Source of the DNA: Marinicella sp.
GTDB taxonomy: Bacteria; Pseudomonadota; Gammaproteobacteria; Xanthomonadales; Marinicellaceae
DNA: 54,808 nucleotides
Direction of reading: 5' to 3'
Assembly (NCBI GenBank): GCA_028284365.1
Contig: JANQRW010000047.1
Location: forward strand, 1 to 54,808
Made by a program: the position numbers and the translations under genes. The notes beneath the pieces are model-generated. The model worked only from the letters and a program-made list of their open reading frames with translations. It did not search any database and was not told where the DNA came from. Every line of letters starts with the position of its first letter. The stretch's first letter is position 1. Positions 32,816 to 40,891 of this stretch are shown here, one piece after another.

Positions 32816-33664
32816 TTTTAGAGGCGGGTAAATAATCAAACCTTTCCCTTCATACTCATTTCCAAGATTTTCCCTACCCCCTTTACAGTAAAACTTTTCT
32901 TTTAAAACTTCGAAAGCTCGATTTTTCTGGTACTTCCTTAGTACATGCAAGCCAATAGGCCTAGCAACCAAATCAGCAAACTGTAAACCAGAGGACATGG
33001 CTTTTTTGTCTGAGAAAATGACATCAAAGGGTAGTTTGAAATTAAACTTATTTTGTCCATCACAAATACGTCTAAACTCAAGTTCAAGTTCTCTATCCTC
33101 TTTATTTCCACGACACTCCACAACTACATGAGAAACTAAATTGTGTTGGTTTTTTTCTTTCAAAAACTCGTAAAACTGTTCTAAACAATATGACAAAGCA
33201 ACATGGTAAGGGTTTTGAGTTTTTTCACCTGTACTTTTTAGTCGCCTTTTGTCAATCACACAACTTATCAGAATAAAGTTACTGTATTCAATTATTGAAG
33301 TTAATTCATTATAAAAAAGATCTCTTTGTTGAGGACCCTTAAAAATATTAAAAGGAGCTTTTTCTTTTCTGATTTCATGCTCATGTAAAATCACTTGATC
33401 ATGACCAAAATGATTGAACTTAAATTTTTCTAATGCAGCAACTACCTTTTCACTATAATGTATTTTATGAAATACACAGAAAGCCAAAACGAATAAAGGG
33501 TAATTTTCATCAATGTTTTTTAAATTGTGGTCACCACTTTCATCTACATAAACTACATATTTGCTGAATGGTGAACTTTCGTCTTTGATATTATGCTTTT
33601 TTGATTCAGTCTTGTCTCTTTTATCACCAAATAGTGGTAATTGTTTGTTATCTTCTCTATTCAT
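32798..33664 (-). CDS. DUF3800 domain protein
   Basis: This 288-residue protein shows the DUF3800 pattern: YVVYVDESGDHNL near 34-46, a mid segment with LHEHEIRKEKA near 95-105, VIDKRRLKS, and the closing SGLQFADLVARPIG with conserved acidic Asp. Conserved Asp/Glu residues suggest an RNase H-like nuclease fold. Family members are frequent near mobile elements and defence islands. Here it is a single AT-rich gene between the HEAT operon and the RND pump, with no integrase or transposase nearby. I infer horizontal acquisition with low certainty. Confidence 0.85.
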   Translation of the reverse strand: MNREDNKQLPLFGDKRDKTESKKHNIKDESSPFSKYVVYVDESGDHNLKNIDENYPLFVLAFCVFHKIHYSEKVVAALEKFKFNHFGHDQVILHEHEIRKEKAPFNIFKGPQQRDLFYNELTSIIEYSNFILISCVIDKRRLKSTGEKTQNPYHVALSYCLEQFYEFLKEKNQHNLVSHVVVECRGNKEDRELELEFRRICDGQNKFNFKLPFDVIFSDKKAMSSGLQFADLVARPIGLHVLRKYQKNRAFEVLKEKFYCKGGRENLGNEYEGKGLIIYPPLKSEKLR

Positions 33665-33690
33665 TAGACTCTATAGTTACCTTAGTTAAA

Positions 33691-36600
33691 TCACACCTTG
33701 ATGTGATGCTTCATAAACTGTCGATACAGTACTGGCACCATAAACAAGGTCAGCAAAGAAGAAAACGCCAGACCAAAAACAATTGATGAGGCCACTGGTC
33801 CCCACAGCAATGATTTACCGCCCAAACCCGCTGCCAAAGAAAACAGCCCAGCTATGGTTGTGGTGGTGGTCATGATGATGGGTACCACGCGACGGCGGGC
33901 GGCATAGACTGTCGCCAGTAATGGCCGCTTGCCATTTTTGATGCGTTCATTGGCGGCATCAATCAATACAATGGCACCATTGACCGCGATACCAGTCAAT
34001 GCAATAATCCCGTATAAGGTATATAAACTCAGTGGGTTATTGGTCGCAAACAGACCAAAAACCACACCAGTAAAAGCCATCGGCACGGTCACTAAAATCA
34101 AAAAGGGTTGAAAATAACTGCGCATTTGTGTAGCCAGAATTAAATAGATCAAACCCAAACCCAATAGAAACAGTGCGCCCATGGCACCTAAGCTTTCATT
34201 GACATCATCCAGTTCACCGGAAAAGTCCAAATCGGTATTGGGGTATTGGCTGCGTATTTCGTTCCACGCCGTAACAATGTCGGCATTGATTTTGGCAGTG
34301 TTGGTTAATTCGGGATTGATTTCAGCTTCAACGGTGATGGCGCGTCGAAGGTTGTAATGGCGGATGGTACTGCGCCCCACACTGGTGGATTGGGTGAACA
34401 GGTTGGCAAATGTGGTTTGACCACCACCAGGCAGAGCCACTGGGTCATCCATGATTTCATCAATGGCTTGCAGGTTACGTTTTTGTGCCCGAACCCGCAA
34501 CTCAACTTTTTCGCCTTCATCTCGCATCAAGGCCACAATTTCACCATCCAAATGCAAGCGCAGTAAGCGCGATACTGTACCAGGGTCTAGCCCCAGGTTG
34601 CGGATGTTTTGGTGGTTCAACTCCAGTACCAACTCAGAGCGACCTGGGACATCGTTGTCATTCACATCTTTGGCGCCAACACGGGTTTCAACAATCTCTT
34701 TGACGGCGGTTGCGGCCGCACGCAATTCTACGAAGTCATCACTGCGCACTTTGACGCTGACAGGTTTACCTGCAGGTGGCCCCCCTGATAATTCTAAAAA
34801 TGAAATGATGCCATCCCCTGGCGTATTAACCAAGGTTTCGCGCATGCTTTCAACCACTTCAGAGACCGAACGCATGTCACCTTTTTTTGGTAGCAAGGCC
34901 ACTTGAATCTGACCGTATTGGTCGCCGAATAATATTTCCAGTTCGGTGAATTTAATGCCTGAGAGTGACGTGATGGCGCGGATTTCCTCATCATCAACAA
35001 ACTGTCGCAATCGTTTTTCCACTTCGATGGTATGTGCCAATGTTTGTTCCAGCGGTGTGTTTGAAGGCATATCAACGTTGACATAAAATAAACGGAAGGG
35101 ATCAAAGGTAAAAAATTCCGTTTTAACCTTTTCTTTTTGCATGATGACGATCGCACCGAAAAAGCACAGGATCCCAAAGATGATGATGACATAAGGTCGG
35201 CGCATCATGAAACACAGTGCTTGGGTGTATTTGGTGCGCAGCTTGCGGGTCCAGTTGTTGCGCCAATGCTGGGTACGGTCAGCACCACGGCCCATGGCAT
35301 TTTTAATTGGCGACTTGAAACGGTTCCAGCCTGCGCTGATGTATTTTACTGGATTGTATCGACTGCGAATTTTAATCGGTTTGTTTTTATGAGCGCCTTC
35401 ACTGCCAATCACATGGGCAGGAAGAATCCAAAATGCTTCGATCAAACTGATGGCCAAACCCAAAGTAACCACAAATGGAATGACAAACATAAATGCACCC
35501 AAAATACCTGGTAATAGCATCAAAGGCAAGAAAGCAGCGATGGTGGTTAACACACCAGCGGTCACTGGTGCGCCGACTTCTCGCAGAGAATCAACTGCAG
35601 CTGTTAAAGCATCGACACCGCGTTGCATGCGATAGTAGATGGCTTCAACGACCACCACCGCATCATCAACCAACATCCCCAGCACAATCACGATACCCAA
35701 CAGCACTGAAACATTCAGGGTATTACCTGTCATGTTCAAAATCCACAGGGTACCAGTGATTGAAAATGCGATCCCCAAGGTGACAAAGAATGCAATTTTG
35801 AAACCCAAGAACAACCAACAAACCAACAACACCAAAATCATACCCAGTGCGGCATTGGTCTGCATAATTGACAGGGCATTGCGTGTCATGATGGTTTGGT
35901 CATCGGCGAGGATTAGCTTAATGCCAATACTGGCCACTTGTTTGTTTTTGTCCTCAATGTAGGCATTGATGCGATCAACCAACTGTAAGGTGTTCACCAT
36001 GGAAACTTTGGTTACTGCCATTGATACAGCAGGTTTACCGTTATAAGCCGCCAGTTGTGAAGCGTCTTCACGCCCTCTGGAAATGGTCGCGATGTTGTCC
36101 AAAGCAATTGCTGTATCCCCTATTGCCGGTAATTGAATTTGAGCCACCAAGTCTGGATTATCGGTGGTTCCAGCCACCCGAACCAGCCATTCATTGCCAA
36201 CAACTTGAGCACTACCTGCAGAAACATCCCTGAAGGCGCCACGTACGGTTTCAGCCAATTGCACCGCATTCAAGCCATGGGCAGCCAATAAATCAGGATC
36301 AAATTCAACATGTAACTCAGGGTCATGTAAACCTGATGGTGTGACTTGGTCGACGCCGCGCAAGCCTTCTAAATCCTCTTTAATTTTCCGTGCCTGAGAG
36401 CGCAACACTTCATCATTGGCTTGGCCGGTAACCACCACCAAAGCAGTTGGGAACCCATTGGAAGTGGTGAGTTCAATAATCAACGGATCATCAGCATCAT
36501 CTGGCAATTCGGCACTGGCTTTGTTTTGAATTTCTCGGCGTAGATCGTTGATGCGTTTATCAAAATTACGATCACCAATGTCACGAAAACGAACCAGGAT

Positions 36601-36870
36601 ATTTGACACAGATTCACGTGAAGTTGAGTTGGTGAAACTGATGTCCTGGACATTTTTAATGGCATCTTCCAAAGGTGAAGTCACCAGCTTTTCCACATCC
36701 TCTGCCGAGGCACCTGGTAACACAGTATTGATGTTGACCCAATAAAAGTTAATCTCAGGATCCTGTTCTCGCGGCATGATGAAATAAGAAGTCAGGCCCA
36801 TTAAAACCACCACCGCGAACAAGATGTTCACCAGCGGGTGATTGGTTAACATTTTGGCAAAGAGTTTCAT
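33691..36870 (-). CDS. RND (HAE1/AcrB-type) efflux transporter
   Basis: This 1059-residue inner-membrane proton-driven pump starts MKLFAKMLTNHPLVNILFAV. It has the two large periplasmic loops, twelve helices, and the paired acidic residues of the proton relay helix in GMLVDDAVVVVEAIYYRMQ. The tail has GIIALTGIAVNGAIVLIDAA. It follows the membrane fusion protein by 15 nt. No outer-membrane channel gene is in the window, so a TolC encoded elsewhere is likely. It may export drugs or lipophilic compounds. Confidence 0.94.
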   Translation of the reverse strand: MKLFAKMLTNHPLVNILFAVVVLMGLTSYFIMPREQDPEINFYWVNINTVLPGASAEDVEKLVTSPLEDAIKNVQDISFTNSTSRESVSNILVRFRDIGDRNFDKRINDLRREIQNKASAELPDDADDPLIIELTTSNGFPTALVVVTGQANDEVLRSQARKIKEDLEGLRGVDQVTPSGLHDPELHVEFDPDLLAAHGLNAVQLAETVRGAFRDVSAGSAQVVGNEWLVRVAGTTDNPDLVAQIQLPAIGDTAIALDNIATISRGREDASQLAAYNGKPAVSMAVTKVSMVNTLQLVDRINAYIEDKNKQVASIGIKLILADDQTIMTRNALSIMQTNAALGMILVLLVCWLFLGFKIAFFVTLGIAFSITGTLWILNMTGNTLNVSVLLGIVIVLGMLVDDAVVVVEAIYYRMQRGVDALTAAVDSLREVGAPVTAGVLTTIAAFLPLMLLPGILGAFMFVIPFVVTLGLAISLIEAFWILPAHVIGSEGAHKNKPIKIRSRYNPVKYISAGWNRFKSPIKNAMGRGADRTQHWRNNWTRKLRTKYTQALCFMMRRPYVIIIFGILCFFGAIVIMQKEKVKTEFFTFDPFRLFYVNVDMPSNTPLEQTLAHTIEVEKRLRQFVDDEEIRAITSLSGIKFTELEILFGDQYGQIQVALLPKKGDMRSVSEVVESMRETLVNTPGDGIISFLELSGGPPAGKPVSVKVRSDDFVELRAAATAVKEIVETRVGAKDVNDNDVPGRSELVLELNHQNIRNLGLDPGTVSRLLRLHLDGEIVALMRDEGEKVELRVRAQKRNLQAIDEIMDDPVALPGGGQTTFANLFTQSTSVGRSTIRHYNLRRAITVEAEINPELTNTAKINADIVTAWNEIRSQYPNTDLDFSGELDDVNESLGAMGALFLLGLGLIYLILATQMRSYFQPFLILVTVPMAFTGVVFGLFATNNPLSLYTLYGIIALTGIAVNGAIVLIDAANERIKNGKRPLLATVYAARRRVVPIIMTTTTTIAGLFSLAAGLGGKSLLWGPVASSIVFGLAFSSLLTLFMVPVLYRQFMKHHIKV

Positions 36871-36885
36871 AACAGTTTCCTCAGC

Positions 36886-37902
36886 CTATTTAAGCCGAAT
36901 GGTTTGACCATCTTGGAGTCGCTCACGCCCGCCGATGATCACTTGCCAGTCATTTTCACCTTCAATGGTTGCTGGCCGCCCTTCTTGGGCCTTGGGCAGA
37001 GGGATGAATTTGGCCTGATTGTTTTGGGCAATAAACACCCCCAGCTTCCCAGCACGTTTGGTGATTAGATCCGCAGACAGCGATTGGCCATTTAAGTACC
37101 ACACCAACTGTCCAGTCTGACCAACCAGAGGTGTTAATGGTGCTGTTGTTTCAGTTACTTTGAAGCGAGCCACCTGCACCGCCGCTTGTGCTTCAACCAC
37201 ATCGGTGAGTTGTACCAGCTCAACCGCATGGGTTTGTGATTGGGTCGTAAACTCAAAACGGCTGGCTGAACCCAGTTGTGCTGCCAGATGACTGGGAATG
37301 TTGGCATGAATTTCTGCACCGTAAACCTGAACCAGATTAAGTACCGGAGTACCTGAGGTCAGCAGTTGTCCCACTTGTGCCTGACGCACTGTGACAACAC
37401 CTGAAAAGGGCGCAGTGATTTTGGTTTTAGCCACTTGTCTCTGGGCTGTTTTTTCCGCTACCTTCAAACGCAAAAGCTCCGCTTTCAGTACCGCAACATC
37501 AGTATTTCTGGCCAATAAATCGTCTGCTGAAATATATTGGCTGGTCTCTAATTCTTTGGCTCGATCCAAACGGATTTGTGCCTGTTTTAAACGGGCTTGA
37601 GCGGCTTTGGTATTGGCTGCTGCTTGTTCGGCTTGTAGTTTCCAATCCACCGCATCCAGGCTCACCATTAACTCACCAGCAGCCACATCATCACCAATGT
37701 CCACATGCACTTGACTCACAACTGCAGTTACTTCAGCAGCCACTTGTGCCGCGTTTTTAGCCATGACTTGAGCATTGGCAGTCAGGCGCCGTTCCACCAG
37801 TACCTCGGACAATGGTTTTACAGTAACGGGAATGGTGAATGGTTCTTGACTGTGGGCGAATACAGAGAAAAAGACAGCTGATACGAGCAGGAACAGGCGC
37901 AT
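36886..37902 (-). CDS. RND efflux membrane fusion (adaptor) protein
   Basis: I start at the ATG at 37902 (338 residues), with GGA 8-10 nt upstream, and not at the TTG at 37914. A signal peptide covers about 1-19. The order is that of HlyD/AcrA adaptors: VVSQVHVDIGDDVAAGELMV (half-lipoyl), a coiled-coil hairpin rich in Ala/Gln/Lys (QAEQAAANTKAAQARLKQAQ and on), then ITAPFSGVVTVRQAQVGQLL (second half-lipoyl) and beta-barrel. It connects the pump at 33691 to an outer-membrane channel. Confidence 0.92.
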   Translation of the reverse strand: MRLFLLVSAVFFSVFAHSQEPFTIPVTVKPLSEVLVERRLTANAQVMAKNAAQVAAEVTAVVSQVHVDIGDDVAAGELMVSLDAVDWKLQAEQAAANTKAAQARLKQAQIRLDRAKELETSQYISADDLLARNTDVAVLKAELLRLKVAEKTAQRQVAKTKITAPFSGVVTVRQAQVGQLLTSGTPVLNLVQVYGAEIHANIPSHLAAQLGSASRFEFTTQSQTHAVELVQLTDVVEAQAAVQVARFKVTETTAPLTPLVGQTGQLVWYLNGQSLSADLITKRAGKLGVFIAQNNQAKFIPLPKAQEGRPATIEGENDWQVIIGGRERLQDGQTIRLK

Positions 37903-38028
37903 ATTAAATTCCAAATTTTAATTAAGTATGATGTGACAACATCGCCAACCATTTTATCTTAATTGTGTGTCTAGATGTGTTAATCAGTGCTAAAATTTAT
38001 AGGAAATAATAAAAGCCAGGGGTCAAAA

Positions 38029-38526
38029 ATGACAGCGCAAGCAACAGAACAGTTCATACAACAAGGTGGTTGTGCTTGTGGTCATGTGCGTTATGAGGTA
38101 ATTGCAGAACCGTTGTATGTGCACTGTTGCCATTGTACTTGGTGCCAGCGTGAAAGCGGTGCTGCTTTTGCATTGAATGCCATGGTTGAATCAAATTGTA
38201 TCAACCTTTTAAAGACACCTCCGATTTTGATAGATACACCCAGTGAAAGCGGTCAAGGGCAAAAAATAGCACGATGTCCTCAGTGTCAAGTAGCCCTTTG
38301 GAGCCATTACGGGGGTTTGGGTGAATTACTGAGCTTTATCAAGGTAGGTACACTTGATGACCCCGACACCATGCCACCAGATATTCACATCTTTACACAG
38401 TCCAAACAAGACTGGATAAGATTACCTGCTGATGGTCTTATTTTTGAACGTTATTACAACCGAAAAGAACTTTGGCCAGAATCAAGCTTAACCAGGTTTA
38501 ATGCCTTATTGGAACAACGACAATGA
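38029..38526 (+). CDS. GFA family (CENP-V/GFA domain) zinc protein
   Basis: I choose the ATG at 38029 (165 residues), preceded by a strong AGGGG; the longer GTG start is less likely. Zinc ligands are the CxC pair at 15/17 in GGCACGHVRYE, the cluster CHCTWC at 34-39, and CPQC further on. The family is named after glutathione-dependent formaldehyde-activating enzyme, but many members have other or unknown substrates. It heads a plus-strand operon and overlaps the cupin gene by ATGA. Confidence 0.88.
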   Translation: MTAQATEQFIQQGGCACGHVRYEVIAEPLYVHCCHCTWCQRESGAAFALNAMVESNCINLLKTPPILIDTPSESGQGQKIARCPQCQVALWSHYGGLGELLSFIKVGTLDDPDTMPPDIHIFTQSKQDWIRLPADGLIFERYYNRKELWPESSLTRFNALLEQRQ

Positions 38527-38852
38527 AACATCGTTTAACCCCCAAAAGCGCCTTAAGGGTTTTACAAGAACACGATCACCCATTTATTGAACTGTTCAAA
38601 CATGGTTCTTTGGTAATCGAGATGTACAAACCCGATAAAATTGATTTGCAGACACCACATAGCAGAGATGAGTTGTATGTGGTGGTGGCTGGTTCGGGTA
38701 TGTTTTTAAATGGCGATTCTCGTCAAGCATTTGAAGCTGGAGAAGTGCTGTTTGTGCCAGCTGGTGTTGAGCACCGTTTTGAAGACTTTACCGATGATTT
38801 TGCCACTTGGGTGATGTTTTATGGGCCAGAGGGCGGAGAGTCTAGCACCTAA
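38523..38852 (+). CDS. Single-domain cupin protein
   Basis: This 109-residue beta-barrel protein has the two cupin motifs: HSRDELYVVVAGSGMFLNG (about 46-64) and GEVLFVPAGVEHRFEDF (about 72-88). The metal-binding residues His46, Glu50 and His83 fit the usual layout. It starts inside the GFA stop (4-nt overlap) and ends 2 nt before the acetyltransferase. Substrate and role are unknown; it may be an enzyme or a small-molecule sensor. Confidence 0.9.
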   Translation: MKHRLTPKSALRVLQEHDHPFIELFKHGSLVIEMYKPDKIDLQTPHSRDELYVVVAGSGMFLNGDSRQAFEAGEVLFVPAGVEHRFEDFTDDFATWVMFYGPEGGESST

Positions 38853-38854
38853 AA

Positions 38855-39322
38855 ATGATGCAGATCAGAAAAGCTGTTGAAAGTGATTTATATGATTGGG
38901 CTGCCATGCGCGCTGAATTATGGCCCGATGAAAGGCACACGCATGTTTCAGAGTTATTGGATTTCTTTGCAGGTAATTCAATGGACATAGAGGAGTGTTT
39001 TGTATTACAAAACCCAGATAATGAGTTGTGTGGCTTCATTGAATTAAATATCCGGAATTTTGCAGAAGGCAGTCGCCAGGCTGCTGTTCCCTACGTTGAG
39101 GCTTGGTTTATTAAAGCTGGATTTCGCAGTCAAGGTTATGGCTTACAATTGATGAAAGAAGCGGAAAAATGGGCACAATCTCAGGGTTATGATGAACTGG
39201 CAAGTGACACCGAAATAGAAAATCTGAGAAGCATCGAGTTACACAAACTAATGGGTTTTTTGGAAACTGAACGCGTGGTTTGTTTTTTAAAAACACTAGA
39301 AAAAAGTGGAGGTAGCAAATGA
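38855..39322 (+). CDS. AAC(6')-I-like N-acetyltransferase (GNAT fold)
   Basis: This 155-residue protein resembles the chromosomal aminoglycoside 6'-N-acetyltransferases of Acinetobacter and Stenotrophomonas. Shared features visible are AMRAELWPDERHTH (family LR..LWPD...H), the CoA-binding region near FRSQGYGLQLMKEAEKWA, ELASDTEIENLRS, and the C-terminal GFLETERVVCFLK. It would acetylate an amine with acetyl-CoA; whether this is an aminoglycoside or a cell metabolite is unknown. A second ATG at codon 2 is equally possible as start. It overlaps the amidohydrolase gene by ATGA. Confidence 0.82.
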   Translation: MMQIRKAVESDLYDWAAMRAELWPDERHTHVSELLDFFAGNSMDIEECFVLQNPDNELCGFIELNIRNFAEGSRQAAVPYVEAWFIKAGFRSQGYGLQLMKEAEKWAQSQGYDELASDTEIENLRSIELHKLMGFLETERVVCFLKTLEKSGGSK

Positions 39323-40647
39323 AAATTAAACTTATATTGGTGACGTTGCTGTTTCAGCTTGCGGCACAAGCGGAAAGTACCAAAGCCCTGGTTGGTGGTA
39401 TGTTGATCGATGGTTTTAAAGATCAACCCATTCAAAATTCTGTAGTCATCATTGAAGGTGAAAAAATCACTGCTGTGGGAGAAATGGGCACAGTTGATAT
39501 ACCTGAAGGTGCTGAAGTCATATCAACTGAAGGCATGACAGTATTGCCGGGATTGTGGGACATGCATGTGCATTTGATGATCAATGGCCATGCCGATTAT
39601 GGACATTGGCACAGCACTTATCCTGACCGATTTGAAAAAGAAATTATGCCAGCTTCAGCCCATCAGCTGCTGATGGCTGGTGTTACATCTGCTCGTGATT
39701 TAGGTGCACCACTGGAAGCAAGTATCAATGTGCGGGACGCAATCAACAGCGGTGATATTCCAGGTCCAACCATGTACATGTCAGGTCCGTTTATTCAGAA
39801 AAAACCATATGAAGGCACCGACATTTATCGCTGGGGTGTTGATGGTGCCAGGGATGCCAGAGCCAAGGTAAAAAAACTGGCTGATGCTGGTGTTGATGTG
39901 ATTAAACTGATTGATCAGGATCAAATGACTGAGGAAGAGCTGATGGCAGTTGTGGATGAGGCACACAAACATAATTTACCGGTGGTGGCGCACGCCCATC
40001 GTCCCAAAGAAATTTTATTGGGTTTAAAAGCAGGCGTGGATAATTTTGAGCACACAGGGCTATCAACCGCACCAGAATACCCACCAGAAGTGATCGCAGG
40101 TTTGCGAGAGCGGGCGGCACAAATGAATCTTGGGCCGCTGTTTTGGACCCCAACTGTTGAAGGCTTATTTAATTATGATTACGTCAAAAACAACACTGAA
40201 AAACTGGATAACACCAGCTGGCATTTGGACATGCCCGAGGACATCATTGCTGATATTAAACAATCCATCACCCACCCGGAACGATTGCCTTATTTTCAAA
40301 TCACCAGCAAGCGCAAACCCACATTAAAACGAAAAATACACCAATTACTGGATGCTGGGGTGGTGTTGATGATAGGAACTGACAGCGGCATTCCATTGAA
40401 ATTTCATAGCCAGTCAACTTGGAATGAGCTTGATATTTGGGTAAGAGAAATGGGCATCTCACCCATGGATGCGATCCGCGGAGCCAGTTATTGGCCCTCA
40501 GTGATGATGAAGGTTGACCATAAAGTGGGCACCATCACTGAAGGTAAATACGCGGATATCATCGCTGTCAAAGGTGATGTCCTGCGCTACATCAACCTGT
40601 TACAAAACGTTGATATGGTGATTAAACATGGAAAGCGGGTTAAGTGA
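39319..40647 (+). CDS. Secreted metal-dependent amidohydrolase (imidazolonepropionase-like)
   Basis: This 442-residue protein has a signal peptide (1-18). Metal ligands are His83 and His85 in WDMHVHL, the Lys in GVDVIKLIDQ, the His pair in PVVAHAH, and Asp in MIGTDSGIPLK. The ISTEGMTVLPGLWD entry motif is typical of exported amidohydrolases that act on peptides or small amides. It ends the GFA - cupin - acetyltransferase operon, so the four genes may process a common amine or amide compound. The specific substrate is open. Confidence 0.9.
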   Translation: MKIKLILVTLLFQLAAQAESTKALVGGMLIDGFKDQPIQNSVVIIEGEKITAVGEMGTVDIPEGAEVISTEGMTVLPGLWDMHVHLMINGHADYGHWHSTYPDRFEKEIMPASAHQLLMAGVTSARDLGAPLEASINVRDAINSGDIPGPTMYMSGPFIQKKPYEGTDIYRWGVDGARDARAKVKKLADAGVDVIKLIDQDQMTEEELMAVVDEAHKHNLPVVAHAHRPKEILLGLKAGVDNFEHTGLSTAPEYPPEVIAGLRERAAQMNLGPLFWTPTVEGLFNYDYVKNNTEKLDNTSWHLDMPEDIIADIKQSITHPERLPYFQITSKRKPTLKRKIHQLLDAGVVLMIGTDSGIPLKFHSQSTWNELDIWVREMGISPMDAIRGASYWPSVMMKVDHKVGTITEGKYADIIAVKGDVLRYINLLQNVDMVIKHGKRVK

Positions 40648-40891
40648 GTTTAATGTGGTTTTTTTGATATAAAATCATTTCCAACCCGGTTGCCAAATTC
40701 TGGGGGTTTTGAAGGTCTTGCCACTGAACAAAGAACTTGCGTTTAGTCATGATGGCCTGCATTTGAATCTGACTAATTGAATGGTCTTTTTTTAGCTGTA
40801 GTCTGGTGATTATAAAGTGTTTTTCTTTATTAATTGGCTTCACTGTAGTCCACTTACTGTTACCCAGCTTTTTAGGGTTAATGGTTACCAT
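40640..40891 (-). CDS. TIGR02450 family small Trp-rich protein
   Basis: This 83-residue protein starts at the ATG at 40891, whose first base is the last base of the plsB stop (TGATG). The family pattern is clear: INPKKLGNSKWTTVKPINKE near 3-22, KHFIITRL, IMTKRKFFVQWQDL near 47-60, and NLATG. No function is known for the family. The coupled start suggests co-expression with plsB. Its end overlaps the convergent amidohydrolase gene by 8 nt. Confidence 0.85.
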   Translation of the reverse strand: MVTINPKKLGNSKWTTVKPINKEKHFIITRLQLKKDHSISQIQMQAIMTKRKFFVQWQDLQNPQNLATGLEMILYQKNHIKLT

